Source: Bacteroides sp. (lineage in GTDB: Bacteria; Bacteroidota; Bacteroidia; Bacteroidales; Bacteroidaceae). Taken from it: 5,627 nt of DNA. The translations under genes were made by a program, and so were the position numbers. Positions 1 through 5,627 of this stretch are shown one piece after another. Location of the stretch: positions 1 through 5,627 of the forward strand of contig JAFYML010000066.1 of NCBI GenBank assembly GCA_017556595.1, written 5' to 3'. Under the pieces are notes generated by a model. It was not told the DNA's origin and made no database searches. It saw only the letters and a list, made by a program, of their open reading frames with translations. The first letter of the stretch is position 1. Each line of letters begins with the position of its first letter.

Positions 1-568
1 GACCGGCATTCAAACCTAATCCATACTTACGAGCGGCTTTAGCAGCCTCGACGAAAGGAGCGATTGCCGCATCGGGATTCTTCGGGAAAAGGGTTGCATC
101 GGGTTCGGTGTATAGTTCTACTCTATCGGCACCTGCCTTAGCAGCATATTCCACCATCTCAGGATTGGCATCGACAAAAACCGAAGTACGAATACCTACC
201 TGCTTGAATTGTTCTAATACCTCGGTTAGGAATGACTGATGAGTTTTTGTATTCCATCCGGCATTTGAAGTGAGTTGGGTTGGGCTATCGGGCACTAAGG
301 TTACTTGATGCGGTTTCACCTTCAACACCAAATCGATAAACTCGGGCGAAGGGTTTCCTTCTATATTAAATTCAGTGCGCAACACAGGGCGTAGGTTCAA
401 TACATCCTTGCGAGTGATATGTCGTTCATCGGGACGCGGATGAACCGTAATGCCATCGGCACCAAAATCTTCACAATCCAATGCCACTTTTACTACATCG
501 GGCACATTGCCTCCGCGTGCATTGCGCAAAGTGGCTATTTTATTGATATTTACACTTAACTTAGTCAT
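1..568 (-). CDS. pdxJ: Pyridoxine 5'-phosphate synthase PdxJ (partial; C-terminal part outside window)
   Basis: PdxJ condenses 1-deoxy-D-xylulose 5-phosphate with 3-amino-2-oxopropyl phosphate to give pyridoxine 5'-phosphate, the last ring-forming step of DXP-dependent vitamin B6 synthesis, in the cytosol. The translation starts MTKLSVNINKIATLRNARGG and shows the family core GADGITVHPRPDERHI at about residues 36-51. By alignment from memory with E. coli PdxJ, H43 and E70 match catalytic His45 and Glu72. The visible part is 189 codons and ends GLGLNAG; the next codon begins with C at base 1 and should be the catalytic His (E. coli His193), so about 50 residues are missing. The ATG at 568 is the natural start because the TIM-barrel first strand begins within five residues. 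Residues 9-10 are Asn-Lys where E. coli has Asp-His; I recall this as usual in Bacteroidota. The gene diverges from nadK. Confidence 0.97.
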   Translation of the reverse strand, partial: MTKLSVNINKIATLRNARGGNVPDVVKVALDCEDFGADGITVHPRPDERHITRKDVLNLRPVLRTEFNIEGNPSPEFIDLVLKVKPHQVTLVPDSPTQLTSNAGWNTKTHQSFLTEVLEQFKQVGIRTSVFVDANPEMVEYAAKAGADRVELYTEPDATLFPKNPDAAIAPFVEAAKAARKYGLGLNAG

Positions 569-588
569 AATACTATCTATTATCGGGA

Positions 589-596
589 CAAAAATA
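589..596 (-). promoter_or_regulatory. Possible -7 element for pdxJ
   Basis: On the minus strand this reads TATTTTTG, which fits the Bacteroidota -7 consensus TAnnTTTG and lies about 20 bases upstream of the pdxJ ATG. No -33 TTTG is found at the expected distance (the 614-621 region is GC-containing), so this is a weak call based on one element in AT-rich DNA. Confidence 0.3.
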
Positions 597-690
597 CAAA
601 ATATACCTATATCATCGCGGCATTATAAGAAAAAAATAGCAACTTTTGATAAGATAGACGGCGGCTTGGGATAAAAAACAAATAATTTAT

Positions 691-721
691 TTTGTTCTCC
701 TCGCACCTTACACTATCTTTG
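691..721 (+). promoter_or_regulatory. Bacteroidota-type promoter of nadK
   Basis: The -33 element TTTG is at 691-694 and the -7 element TATCTTTG (consensus TAnnTTTG) at 714-721, separated by 19 bases, the expected spacing for the Bacteroidota primary sigma factor. Transcription should start near 727, giving a very short leader of about 13 bases before the ATG at 740. This also shows that translation cannot use the in-frame TTG at 692, since it overlaps the -33 box. Confidence 0.8.
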
Positions 722-739
722 CAATCTAAATCCACGATT

Positions 740-1609
740 ATGAAGTTTGCTATCATTGGAAATACTTATCAAGCCCATAAATCATCGCATGCCGAGAATT
801 TGTTTCACATTCTTGAGCAGCGTGGTGCCGAACTTTGTGTATGCCGCAAGTTTTATCATTTCCTAACTGATGACTTACATTTAACACTACCAACGGCCGA
901 ATTGTTTGATGGAGAAAATTTTCAAGCAGATATGGTAATCAGCATTGGTGGTGATGGTACTTTCTTGAAAGCAGCACAACGAGTGGGTAAGAAAAACATT
1001 CCTATCCTGGGTATCAACACCGGCCGTTTAGGATTCTTGGCCGACATTTCGCCCGACGATATTGAAAGCACCATCGATGAAATATACAATCGCAAGTATA
1101 AAGTAGAAGAGCGCAGTGTATTACACTTGAAGTGCGACGATGTTAACTTGCAACAAGCGCCGTATGCATTGAATGAAATTGCCGTGTTAAAGCGGGACAG
1201 TTCGTCAATGATTAGCATCAAAGTAGCCATCAACGGGGCACCCCTAACCACCTACCAAGCAGACGGATTGATTATTGCAACCCCTACAGGCTCAACGGCT
1301 TACTCATTGAGTGTAGGCGGTCCTATCATGGTGCCTCATAGCAATACCATTGCCATTACACCCGTAGCGCCACATAGCTTAAACGTGCGTCCTATCGTGA
1401 TTTGCGACGATTGGGAATTGACGCTCGATGTAGAGAGTCGTAGTCACAACTTTTTAGTGGCCGTAGACGGACGAAGCGAATCGTGCAAAGAGACAACTCG
1501 CCTCACTATTTGCAAGGCCGATTATAGCATCAAAGTTGTGAAGCGATACAATCACATTTTCTTCGATGCGTTGCGCAACAAGATGATGTGGGGCATTGAT
1601 GCACGATAG
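740..1609 (+). CDS. nadK: NAD kinase (ATP-NAD kinase)
   Basis: NadK phosphorylates the 2'-OH of the adenosine ribose of NAD to make NADP, the only de novo route to NADP, in the cytosol. The 289-residue product has the usual length and all family signatures: N-terminal strand [10 protein letters not shown]; the GGDGT motif at residues 70-74 with the catalytic/binding Asp72; NTGRLGFL at 93-100; LNE at 144-146; and the second-domain segment [15 protein letters not shown] at 175-189, followed by GGP at 193-195. The frame is open further upstream to a TTG at 692, but that codon is in the promoter; the ATG at 740 gives the canonical N-terminus. There is no evident Shine-Dalgarno sequence, as is normal in this phylum. 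The gene is divergent from pdxJ and converges on the patatin gene with 3 bases between stop codons. No terminator is visible after it. Confidence 0.97.
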   Translation: MKFAIIGNTYQAHKSSHAENLFHILEQRGAELCVCRKFYHFLTDDLHLTLPTAELFDGENFQADMVISIGGDGTFLKAAQRVGKKNIPILGINTGRLGFLADISPDDIESTIDEIYNRKYKVEERSVLHLKCDDVNLQQAPYALNEIAVLKRDSSSMISIKVAINGAPLTTYQADGLIIATPTGSTAYSLSVGGPIMVPHSNTIAITPVAPHSLNVRPIVICDDWELTLDVESRSHNFLVAVDGRSESCKETTRLTICKADYSIKVVKRYNHIFFDALRNKMMWGIDAR

Positions 1610-1612
1610 CTA

Positions 1613-2611
1613 TTATTCGATGTTGGTTAATTCGTATTTATCCAACGCTTCTCGCATCAATCGTCTTCCAACCTCCGAAATTTCATTTGCCTTAGCATAG
1701 TCGGAAATTTCACCATAGGCATCGAACGGCATTTTCACCAATACATCGGGACAATACAACTTGATTGCTAACTCTGTATTGTGATGATTCATCAAACTGA
1801 ACGTACGCTCTAACAAATCGTAATAGTTATCGGCATAATCCAAAGCCGTATCTTCGTCGAACGCTTTCTTATAGCTCATCACATCCTTCAGCAAAGTAAT
1901 ACTTTTACTTCCTGCATATTTTAGACGATTCACCAACGTATCGTTCTGATTTTTCACATGATCTATCAAATCGCGCACTTCACTACGCTTTTGCAATTCA
2001 AACGATTCGTCCACCTGACGAGCATTGTGTTCACGAAGCAAAATCTGCTGGATTTCAGTCACATCAACATGATTCACATCGAATGCAACTAATATATCGT
2101 CATCGTTGCGCGTCACCCTACTCATAGGCAAGCAATTAGCAATGCCGCCATCTATCAGTGTAGTCAAGCCATGCTTCACAGGGCGGAAAAGCGAAGGAAT
2201 GGAGATAGAAGCGCGTATAGCATCGAATAGTTTTCCGCTATTGAACACCACCTCTTGTCCTGTATATAAATCGGTAGCAACGGCACGATAAGAAATAGGC
2301 AAATCTTCAATATTTACATCGGGCACCACCTCTTTCATTGCTGAAATAATCTTATCGCCCTTTACAAAATGGTTTTTACTGATAGAGAGATCCATCAGTG
2401 TAAATACCTTCCAAGCATCGAGCGAATAGAGCCACTCCTTGAATTGCGGTAACGCGCCACATGCATATACACCACCTATCAAGGAACCTATGGAGGTACC
2501 CGCAATGGATGTTATGTTATAGCCTCTTTCTACAAGTTCTTCGATTGCTCCAATATAGGCAAAGCCGCGCGGGCCTCCACTAGATAATGCCAATGCTACG
2601 TTTTTCTTCAT
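1613..2611 (-). CDS. Cytosolic patatin-like phospholipase / acyl hydrolase
   Basis: This is a Ser-Asp dyad lipid acyl hydrolase of the bacterial patatin family (RssA/YlbK-like); the substrate cannot be told from sequence. The 332-residue product begins MKKNVALALSSGGPRGFAYI, with the oxyanion-loop motif GGPRG at residues 12-16, the nucleophile elbow GTSIG at 38-42 (Ser40), and the catalytic DGG at 154-156 (Asp154). The patatin fold therefore occupies about residues 4-200. The remaining 130 or so residues are polar and look largely helical; I do not recognise a second domain. There is no signal peptide or membrane segment, so it should be cytosolic, unlike the larger outer-membrane PlpD-type patatins. 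The start is the ATG at 2611; an in-frame TTG at 2620 would add three residues but is less likely. It has its own promoter and is separated from dfx by a terminator. It converges on nadK, leaving only 3 bases. Confidence 0.93.
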   Translation of the reverse strand: MKKNVALALSSGGPRGFAYIGAIEELVERGYNITSIAGTSIGSLIGGVYACGALPQFKEWLYSLDAWKVFTLMDLSISKNHFVKGDKIISAMKEVVPDVNIEDLPISYRAVATDLYTGQEVVFNSGKLFDAIRASISIPSLFRPVKHGLTTLIDGGIANCLPMSRVTRNDDDILVAFDVNHVDVTEIQQILLREHNARQVDESFELQKRSEVRDLIDHVKNQNDTLVNRLKYAGSKSITLLKDVMSYKKAFDEDTALDYADNYYDLLERTFSLMNHHNTELAIKLYCPDVLVKMPFDAYGEISDYAKANEISEVGRRLMREALDKYELTNIE

Positions 2612-2634
2612 GACTTGCAAATTACTTTATCCCA

Positions 2635-2665
2635 CAAAAGTAATGAATAGGACAAGGAAAGCAAA
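2635..2665 (-). promoter_or_regulatory. Bacteroidota-type promoter of the patatin-like gene
   Basis: On the minus strand the -33 element TTTG lies at 2665-2662 and the -7 element TACTTTTG at 2642-2635, exactly 19 bases apart and both matching consensus. Transcription would start near 2629, giving a leader of roughly 18 bases before the ATG at 2611. The -33 box starts about 20 bases beyond the dfx terminator, so the patatin gene is independently transcribed. Confidence 0.8.
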
Positions 2666-2686
2666 AAAAATGGAAAAATATTTCAT

Positions 2687-2721
2687 AAATAAAAAGGTGG
2701 ATGCACACTTATGCACCCACC
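2687..2721 (-). terminator. Intrinsic terminator of desulfoferrodoxin
   Basis: The minus-strand RNA forms a 10-pair stem, GGTGGGTGCA with TGCATCCACC (arms 2712-2721 and 2696-2705), with one G-U wobble and a 6-base loop, followed at once by TTTTTATTT. The same hairpin read on the plus strand has an A-C mismatch in place of the wobble, so the structure is specific to the minus strand. It begins 30 bases after the dfx stop codon. Confidence 0.87.
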
Positions 2722-2751
2722 CACCAATCAATCATTCAATAAAATCCGTGG

Positions 2752-3126
2752 TTATAAATCCACTTTCCACAATCCATGCAGATTGCAATATTCGTAAACG
2801 GCAATCGGTTTACCTGTGCATACGCAAACCACTGCTTCGGGTTTATCTGTTAAGTCAACACGAATGCCGCCATTTTCTGTTTCCACATAAATAAAAGCTA
2901 TATGATGCTCTGGTGTCATTGGGTGAGCTACACTACCTACCTCAACCTTTATTTTGCAATTGTCCAAGCGAGTAACTACTGGCACATGTTTTTCGTTGCT
3001 TGCATCTACAGTATTAGGTATCAACTCTTGCATTTTTTCGCCACAACATACTACTGGGACACCGCTATCTACTACTTTTACTATTACATTACCACAATGG
3101 TTACACTTATAAAATTTTGTTGCCAT
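2752..3126 (-). CDS. dfx: Desulfoferrodoxin (two-iron superoxide reductase)
   Basis: Desulfoferrodoxin reduces superoxide to hydrogen peroxide without releasing oxygen, using electrons usually from rubredoxin; it protects anaerobes in the cytosol. The 124-residue product has both metal sites. The N-terminal desulforedoxin domain carries C8, C11, C27 and C28 (KCNHCGN and VCCGEKM) for the Fe(Cys)4 centre. The superoxide reductase domain carries the EKHVP motif (E45, K46, H47), H68 in HPM, H74, and C114 and H117 in YCNLHGLW for the Fe(His)4Cys centre. All expected ligands are present, so it should be active. An additional C101-x-C103 pair and C57 are not ligands. The start is taken at the ATG at 3126 (MATKFYKC), matching family N-termini; an in-frame ATG at 3132 would add Met-Ile. 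No rubredoxin or reductase gene is adjacent. It appears monocistronic, with its own promoter and terminator. Confidence 0.96.
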   Translation of the reverse strand: MATKFYKCNHCGNVIVKVVDSGVPVVCCGEKMQELIPNTVDASNEKHVPVVTRLDNCKIKVEVGSVAHPMTPEHHIAFIYVETENGGIRVDLTDKPEAVVCVCTGKPIAVYEYCNLHGLWKVDL

Positions 3127-3167
3127 AATCATATATTTTAAAGGGTTAGTTATTCTTTTCTTTGTTG

Positions 3168-3199
3168 CAAAGATAGTTCATGCCTATAGCTCCTCCAAC
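3168..3199 (-). promoter_or_regulatory. Probable promoter of desulfoferrodoxin
   Basis: The minus strand shows a perfect -7 element TATCTTTG at 3175-3168, identical to that of nadK. The -33 region at about 3196-3199 reads GTTG, one mismatch from TTTG with a 20-base spacer, so it is weaker than the nadK and patatin promoters. The predicted start near 3161 gives a leader of about 35 bases. I see no convincing operator in it. Confidence 0.6.
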
Positions 3200-3339
3200 A
3201 GATTAATTCTATCGCGCAATTGACAATCTCTATATATACAAGAACAACAGAATACTACTTTTGTTGAATTAGCAAAAAATAAAGTTTGCAAATGTAAGTT
3301 ATTTTCAACGCACAAAAAAGGCGCTAAAAGGGCGATAAA

Positions 3340-3401
3340 TTTTCCCTACGAGGAAAAAAAGTCTTCCCTCCTAGAAAAATATTTTTTCTCAGTAGGGAAA
3401 A
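3340..3401. repeat. Cluster of nested inverted repeats (TTCCCT/AGGGAA)
   Basis: A perfect 10-base inverted repeat, TTTTCCCTAC at 3340-3349 and GTAGGGAAAA at 3392-3401, encloses further complementary pieces. The left arm can instead pair locally as TTTTCC/GGAAAA (3340-3345 with 3352-3357). A longer imperfect hairpin spans 3364-3399: TTCCCT with AGGGAA outside, CT with AG next, and AGAAAAA with TTTTTCT inside, around a three-base loop TAT, with one mismatch and one bulge. The outer pairing and the two local hairpins are mutually exclusive. The cluster lies between the mdh terminator and the dfx promoter. Its role is unknown: it could be an interspersed intergenic palindrome, a small RNA or a transcription-stalling structure. 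Confidence 0.6.
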
Positions 3402-3450
3402 AATATAGGTTGTTTTAGGGTACTTTTACGTGTAAACAATTTATACCAAC

Positions 3451-3484
3451 AAAAAAAGGCGCGTTGCCGAAACAACACGCCTTT
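3451..3484 (-). terminator. Intrinsic terminator of mdh
   Basis: The minus-strand RNA forms a 12-pair stem, AAAGGCGTGTTG with CAACGCGCCTTT (arms 3473-3484 and 3455-3466), containing one G-U wobble and a 6-base loop TTTCGG. It ends in a run of seven U. It begins about 22 bases after the mdh stop codon. This is the strongest terminator in the window and isolates mdh from dfx. Confidence 0.92.
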
Positions 3485-3506
3485 AATTCTTTATTAATAA
3501 TAGGTA

Positions 3507-4448
3507 TTAGAGGGCACCTACTTCTTTCAAAGCTGCGTTAGTAGCACGAACAGCAGCAGCACTTGCGGCAAACTTAGCCTTTTCTTCTTCGTTCAAGTTG
3601 ATATCAACAATCTTTTCGATACCGTTCTTGCCAAGGATTACAGGCACACCACAGCAGATGTCTGATTCACCATATTCACCTTCCAAGTAAACTGAGCAAG
3701 GAATCATCTTCATTTGGTTGTGAAGAATAGATTCAACTACAGCTGCACCTGCTGCACCTGGAGCATACCATGCAGATGTACCAAGAAGTTTAGTCAATGT
3801 AGCACCACCTACCATAGTTGAAGCAACTACTTCGTCCAACTTTTCTGCTGAAAGCAAAGTGCTCACAGGAATACCTTTGTATGTAGCCAGACGTGCCAAA
3901 GGAATCATAGTAGTGTCACCATGACCACCAATTACCATACCTTCTACTTCGTTAGCATTGCAACCCAATGCTTGTGACAAGAAGTATTTGAAACGTGAGC
4001 TATCCAAAGCACCACCCATACCGATAACACGATTCTTAGGCAAGCCAAGAGCTTTCAATGCCAAATAAGTCATGGTATCCATTGGGTTAGAAATAACAAC
4101 AAGAATAGCATTTGGAGAATACTTCAAGATGTTCAAAGCTACAGACTTCACGATACCAGCATTCACACCAATCAATTCTTCACGAGTCATACCTGGCTTG
4201 CGAGGAATACCTGAAGTAATCACTACAACATCCGAATTGGCAGTCTTTTCATAGTCATTGGTACAACCTACAACGGTGGTGTCGAAGCCCAACAACTGAG
4301 CTGTCTGCATCATATCCATTGCTTTACCTTCAGAAACACCTTCCTTAACGTCGAGCATTACCACTTCGTCTGCCACTTCGTTAAAGGCAAGAACATTTGC
4401 ACATGTAGCGCCTACATTACCTGCGCCAACTACGGTTACTTTTGACAT
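3507..4448 (-). CDS. mdh: NAD-dependent malate dehydrogenase
   Basis: Mdh interconverts malate and oxaloacetate with NAD(H). In Bacteroidales it works mainly in the reductive direction, feeding fumarate reduction and succinate formation and regenerating NAD. The 313-residue product is of the LDH-like MDH type and starts MSKVTVVGAGNVGATCANVL. Visible features are the Rossmann motif GAGNVG at residues 8-13; D33 closing the second strand, which favours NAD over NADP; the substrate loop GIPRKPGMTREE with R83 and R89; N121 in SNPMD; the D149/R152 pair in GALDSSRF; and catalytic H176 in GGHGDT. Arg83 rather than Gln at the specificity position marks malate, not lactate, dehydrogenase. The length is normal and no key residue is missing. 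It is flanked by its own terminator and a divergent promoter region shared with the gene at 4600. Confidence 0.97.
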   Translation of the reverse strand: MSKVTVVGAGNVGATCANVLAFNEVADEVVMLDVKEGVSEGKAMDMMQTAQLLGFDTTVVGCTNDYEKTANSDVVVITSGIPRKPGMTREELIGVNAGIVKSVALNILKYSPNAILVVISNPMDTMTYLALKALGLPKNRVIGMGGALDSSRFKYFLSQALGCNANEVEGMVIGGHGDTTMIPLARLATYKGIPVSTLLSAEKLDEVVASTMVGGATLTKLLGTSAWYAPGAAGAAVVESILHNQMKMIPCSVYLEGEYGESDICCGVPVILGKNGIEKIVDINLNEEEKAKFAASAAAVRATNAALKEVGAL

Positions 4449-4495
4449 AATCTCAATATTTTATTAAAGTTGATAAATCATACTAATTACAATTG

Positions 4496-4503
4496 CAAAG
4501 TTA
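4496..4503 (-). promoter_or_regulatory. -7 element of mdh
   Basis: The minus strand reads TAACTTTG, matching TAnnTTTG, 47 bases upstream of the mdh start; transcription near 4490 would give a leader of about 40 bases. The -33 position is weak: TTTC at 4527-4524 with a 20-base spacer is the best candidate. The call rests mainly on the -7 box. Confidence 0.5.
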
Positions 4504-4568
4504 CAATCTTCTGTTGGTTTAAAGAAAAATTTCCATATTAAATTTCGTTTTATATACATTATTTATTG

Positions 4569-4576
4569 TACTTTTG
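4569..4576 (+). promoter_or_regulatory. -7 element of the coiled-coil protein gene
   Basis: TACTTTTG matches TAnnTTTG and ends 23 bases before the ATG at 4600, so the leader would be under 20 bases. No consensus -33 TTTG is found; GTTT at 4547-4550 or TTTC at 4543-4546 are the nearest matches. Together with the mdh -7 box on the other strand, it makes 4496-4576 a compact divergent promoter region. Confidence 0.5.
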
Positions 4577-4599
4577 CCGCAAAATAGAGCAACAAACTT

Positions 4600-5472
4600 A
4601 TGAACAAAAGCAAAATTTTGATTATCGTCATCGTCCTACTGATAGCCATTATCGGAGGCATTTCATTCTTTGCATTCCGCCAAGTACAGGAAAACAAGGA
4701 AATGAGCGAATTGTTTGCCATCGAGAAAGAAGAAATGGAAAACGAGTACACCACATTCGCCACTCAATACGACGAACTTCAGATTCAAATCAACAATGAT
4801 TCACTGCGCCAGAAACTGGAAAGCGAAAAATTAAAGACCCAACGCCTGTTGGAAGAGTTGCGCCAAGTAAAATCAAGCAACGCCGCAGAAATCACACGTC
4901 TGAAGAAAGAACTGAAAACAGTACGTGAAGTGATGAAAAACTACATCATACAAATCGACTCACTGAACCGACTGAACGAAGCATTGGCTACCGAAAACAA
5001 GGTTGTGAAACAAAAATACAACGAAGCAACCCGACAAATCAGCAATTTGGCCGAAGAAAAGAAAACGCTGAATGAAAAGGTGGCTTTGGCTGCACAACTT
5101 GATGCTACCAACATCAAGGTACATACACAAAACAAAAGGGGCAAGGAGACGGAGAAAGTGAAAAATGTCAAGAAAATTGCCGTATCATTCACTATTGTCA
5201 AAAACATCACGGCAAAAACAGGAGAACGCACACTGTACATCCGCCTTACCCAACCCGGCAATGAAGTATTGAGCAAGAGCGCTTCGGACACCTTCACCTA
5301 CGAAAACAGAGAATTGCAATATTCTATCAAGAAATACATCGAATACACTGGTGAAGAACAAACCGTGACCGTATATTGGGATGTGGAAGAATTCCTCCAA
5401 GCAGGAACATATGGAGTATATATTTTCGCTGATGGAACCATGATAGGAGAATCATCGTTCTCATTGAAATAA
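4600..5472 (+). CDS. Membrane-anchored coiled-coil protein of unknown function
   Basis: I do not recognise a named family. The 290-residue product begins MNKSKILIIVIVLLIAIIGG: a short basic N-terminus, then a single hydrophobic helix at about residues 6-26, and no signal-peptidase-like site, so it is probably a signal anchor with the rest in the periplasm. Residues about 29-165 are rich in Glu, Lys, Leu and Gln with heptad-like spacing (for example LKKELKTVREVM) and almost no Pro or Gly, indicating a long coiled coil. A Lys/Glu-rich linker follows to about 190. Residues about 192-290 form a compact C-terminal domain with alternating beta-like segments (KKIAVSFTIVKN, RTLYIRLTQPG, QTVTVYWDV, GTYGVYIFADG), perhaps a beta-sandwich. 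Some database names for such proteins (chromosome segregation, SMC-like) would reflect only the coiled coil. It is divergent from mdh and seems monocistronic, with a terminator hairpin after it. Confidence 0.88.
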   Translation: MNKSKILIIVIVLLIAIIGGISFFAFRQVQENKEMSELFAIEKEEMENEYTTFATQYDELQIQINNDSLRQKLESEKLKTQRLLEELRQVKSSNAAEITRLKKELKTVREVMKNYIIQIDSLNRLNEALATENKVVKQKYNEATRQISNLAEEKKTLNEKVALAAQLDATNIKVHTQNKRGKETEKVKNVKKIAVSFTIVKNITAKTGERTLYIRLTQPGNEVLSKSASDTFTYENRELQYSIKKYIEYTGEEQTVTVYWDVEEFLQAGTYGVYIFADGTMIGESSFSLK

Positions 5473-5485
5473 CCCTTCTCATCAT

Positions 5486-5530
5486 ACAAGAGCGCGCTGG
5501 TATTTCTTAAATATCAGCGCGCTCTTGTTA
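5486..5530 (+). terminator. Long hairpin, probable terminator after the coiled-coil gene
   Basis: Arms 5486-5499 (ACAAGAGCGCGCTG) and 5515-5528 are perfectly complementary over 14 bases. The pairing continues inward through one G-U pair and five A-U pairs to a three-base loop (5506-5508), about 20 pairs in all. It begins 13 bases after the stop codon. The following plus-strand tract is TTATATTCT, a poor U run, so termination may be moderate; the hairpin might also serve a gene converging from the right of the window. Confidence 0.75.
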
Positions 5531-5627
5531 TATTCTAAAATTCGTATTTTTTTAGTTTTTGAAGCGTTTCAACTCCCTCCAAAAGGGTTATATGTTCGAA
5601 AAACAAAAAGAAATGTAACATAACACA
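5531..5627. other. AT-rich intergenic end of window, no gene seen
   Basis: The last 97 bases carry a T-rich tract (5546-5560) and an eight-codon frame starting at 5592 that ends within the window. I find no complete promoter, tRNA or coding start here. A neighbouring gene may begin or end just beyond the edge. Confidence 0.5.

Larger units (their letters stand above)
3127..3506. other. Gene-free stretch between dfx and mdh
   Basis: This is 380 bases of AT-rich DNA without a credible open reading frame or RNA gene of a family I recognise. From left to right it holds the dfx leader and promoter (3127-3199), a structureless part with only short 5-base inverted repeats (for example GCAAA/TTTGC at 3272-3289), a palindrome cluster (3340-3401), and the mdh terminator (3451-3484). 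Isolated -7-like matches occur at 3256-3263 (plus) and 3289-3296 (minus), but neither has a properly spaced -33 box. Confidence 0.7.

Noticed and set aside
450..674. 74-codon plus-strand frame over the pdxJ start
   Set aside because: It lies mostly opposite the conserved PdxJ N-terminus and runs into AT-rich intergenic DNA; no family resemblance or own promoter.
692..739. Upstream TTG extension of nadK
   Set aside because: The TTG lies inside the -33 box, and the 16 extra residues resemble no NAD kinase N-terminus; the ATG at 740 fits the family.
1622..1646. GTTGG/CCAAC inverted repeat after nadK as a terminator
   Set aside because: Five pairs around a 15-base loop with no U tract, and lying within the patatin coding sequence.
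2610..2894. 94-codon plus-strand frame
   Set aside because: It covers the patatin promoter, the dfx terminator and the dfx 3' end on the opposite strand; low-complexity translation without recognisable features.
2902..3141. 79-codon plus-strand frame rich in Tyr and Phe
   Set aside because: It is the reverse strand of the well-conserved desulfoferrodoxin gene; composition is that of an antisense shadow, not a membrane protein.
3256..3296. -7-like boxes TACTTTTG (plus) and TACATTTG (minus) in the dfx-mdh gap, suggesting a small RNA promoter
   Set aside because: No -33 TTTG at 18-20 bases for either; single boxes of this kind are frequent in AT-rich DNA.
4941..5297. 118-codon minus-strand frame with hydrophobic stretches
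   Set aside because: It is antisense to the coiled-coil gene; Lys/Glu-rich coding read backwards gives Phe/Leu-rich apparent membrane segments.
5575..5587. Small hairpin CCCT/AGGG near the right edge
   Set aside because: Only four pairs, with no U tract and no gene to serve; consistent with chance.
5592..5618. Eight-codon frame MFEKQKEM preceded by AGGG
   Set aside because: Too short, no promoter at a sensible distance, and this phylum rarely relies on Shine-Dalgarno sequences; most likely chance.

Overview
The window reads as ordinary core chromosome of an anaerobic Bacteroidota bacterium, most likely order Bacteroidales (Bacteroides/Prevotella relatives). The reasons are the Bacteroidota-type promoters (-7 TAnnTTTG with -33 TTTG 19 bases away, seen in full upstream of two genes and partly upstream of others), the absence of clear Shine-Dalgarno sequences, the AT-rich intergenic DNA, a PdxJ with the N-terminal NINK variant that I recall from this phylum, and a two-iron superoxide reductase typical of anaerobes. 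No mobile element, CRISPR array, tRNA or rRNA is visible.

Layout. Positions 1-568 (minus) hold the N-terminal 189 codons of pdxJ (vitamin B6 synthesis), cut by the window edge exactly at a catalytic His codon. A 171-base divergent intergenic region follows, then nadK (740-1609, plus; NAD kinase). nadK meets a cytosolic patatin-like phospholipase (1613-2611, minus) tail to tail with only 3 bases between stop codons. Next on the minus strand are desulfoferrodoxin (2752-3126), a 380-base gene-free stretch containing a palindrome cluster, and malate dehydrogenase mdh (3507-4448). A divergent promoter region separates mdh from a plus-strand gene for a membrane-anchored coiled-coil protein of unknown function (4600-5472), which ends in a long hairpin.

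The genes appear to be transcribed singly, not as an operon. Dfx and mdh have their own intrinsic terminators, and the patatin gene has its own promoter just after the dfx terminator. Functionally this is housekeeping: PLP synthesis, NADP supply, malate/oxaloacetate interconversion in the reductive branch to succinate, superoxide removal and probable lipid hydrolysis. I see no new multi-gene system. The items most worth a second look are the palindrome cluster at 3340-3401, the uncharacterised coiled-coil protein, and an extra Cys-x-Cys pair in the desulfoferrodoxin.
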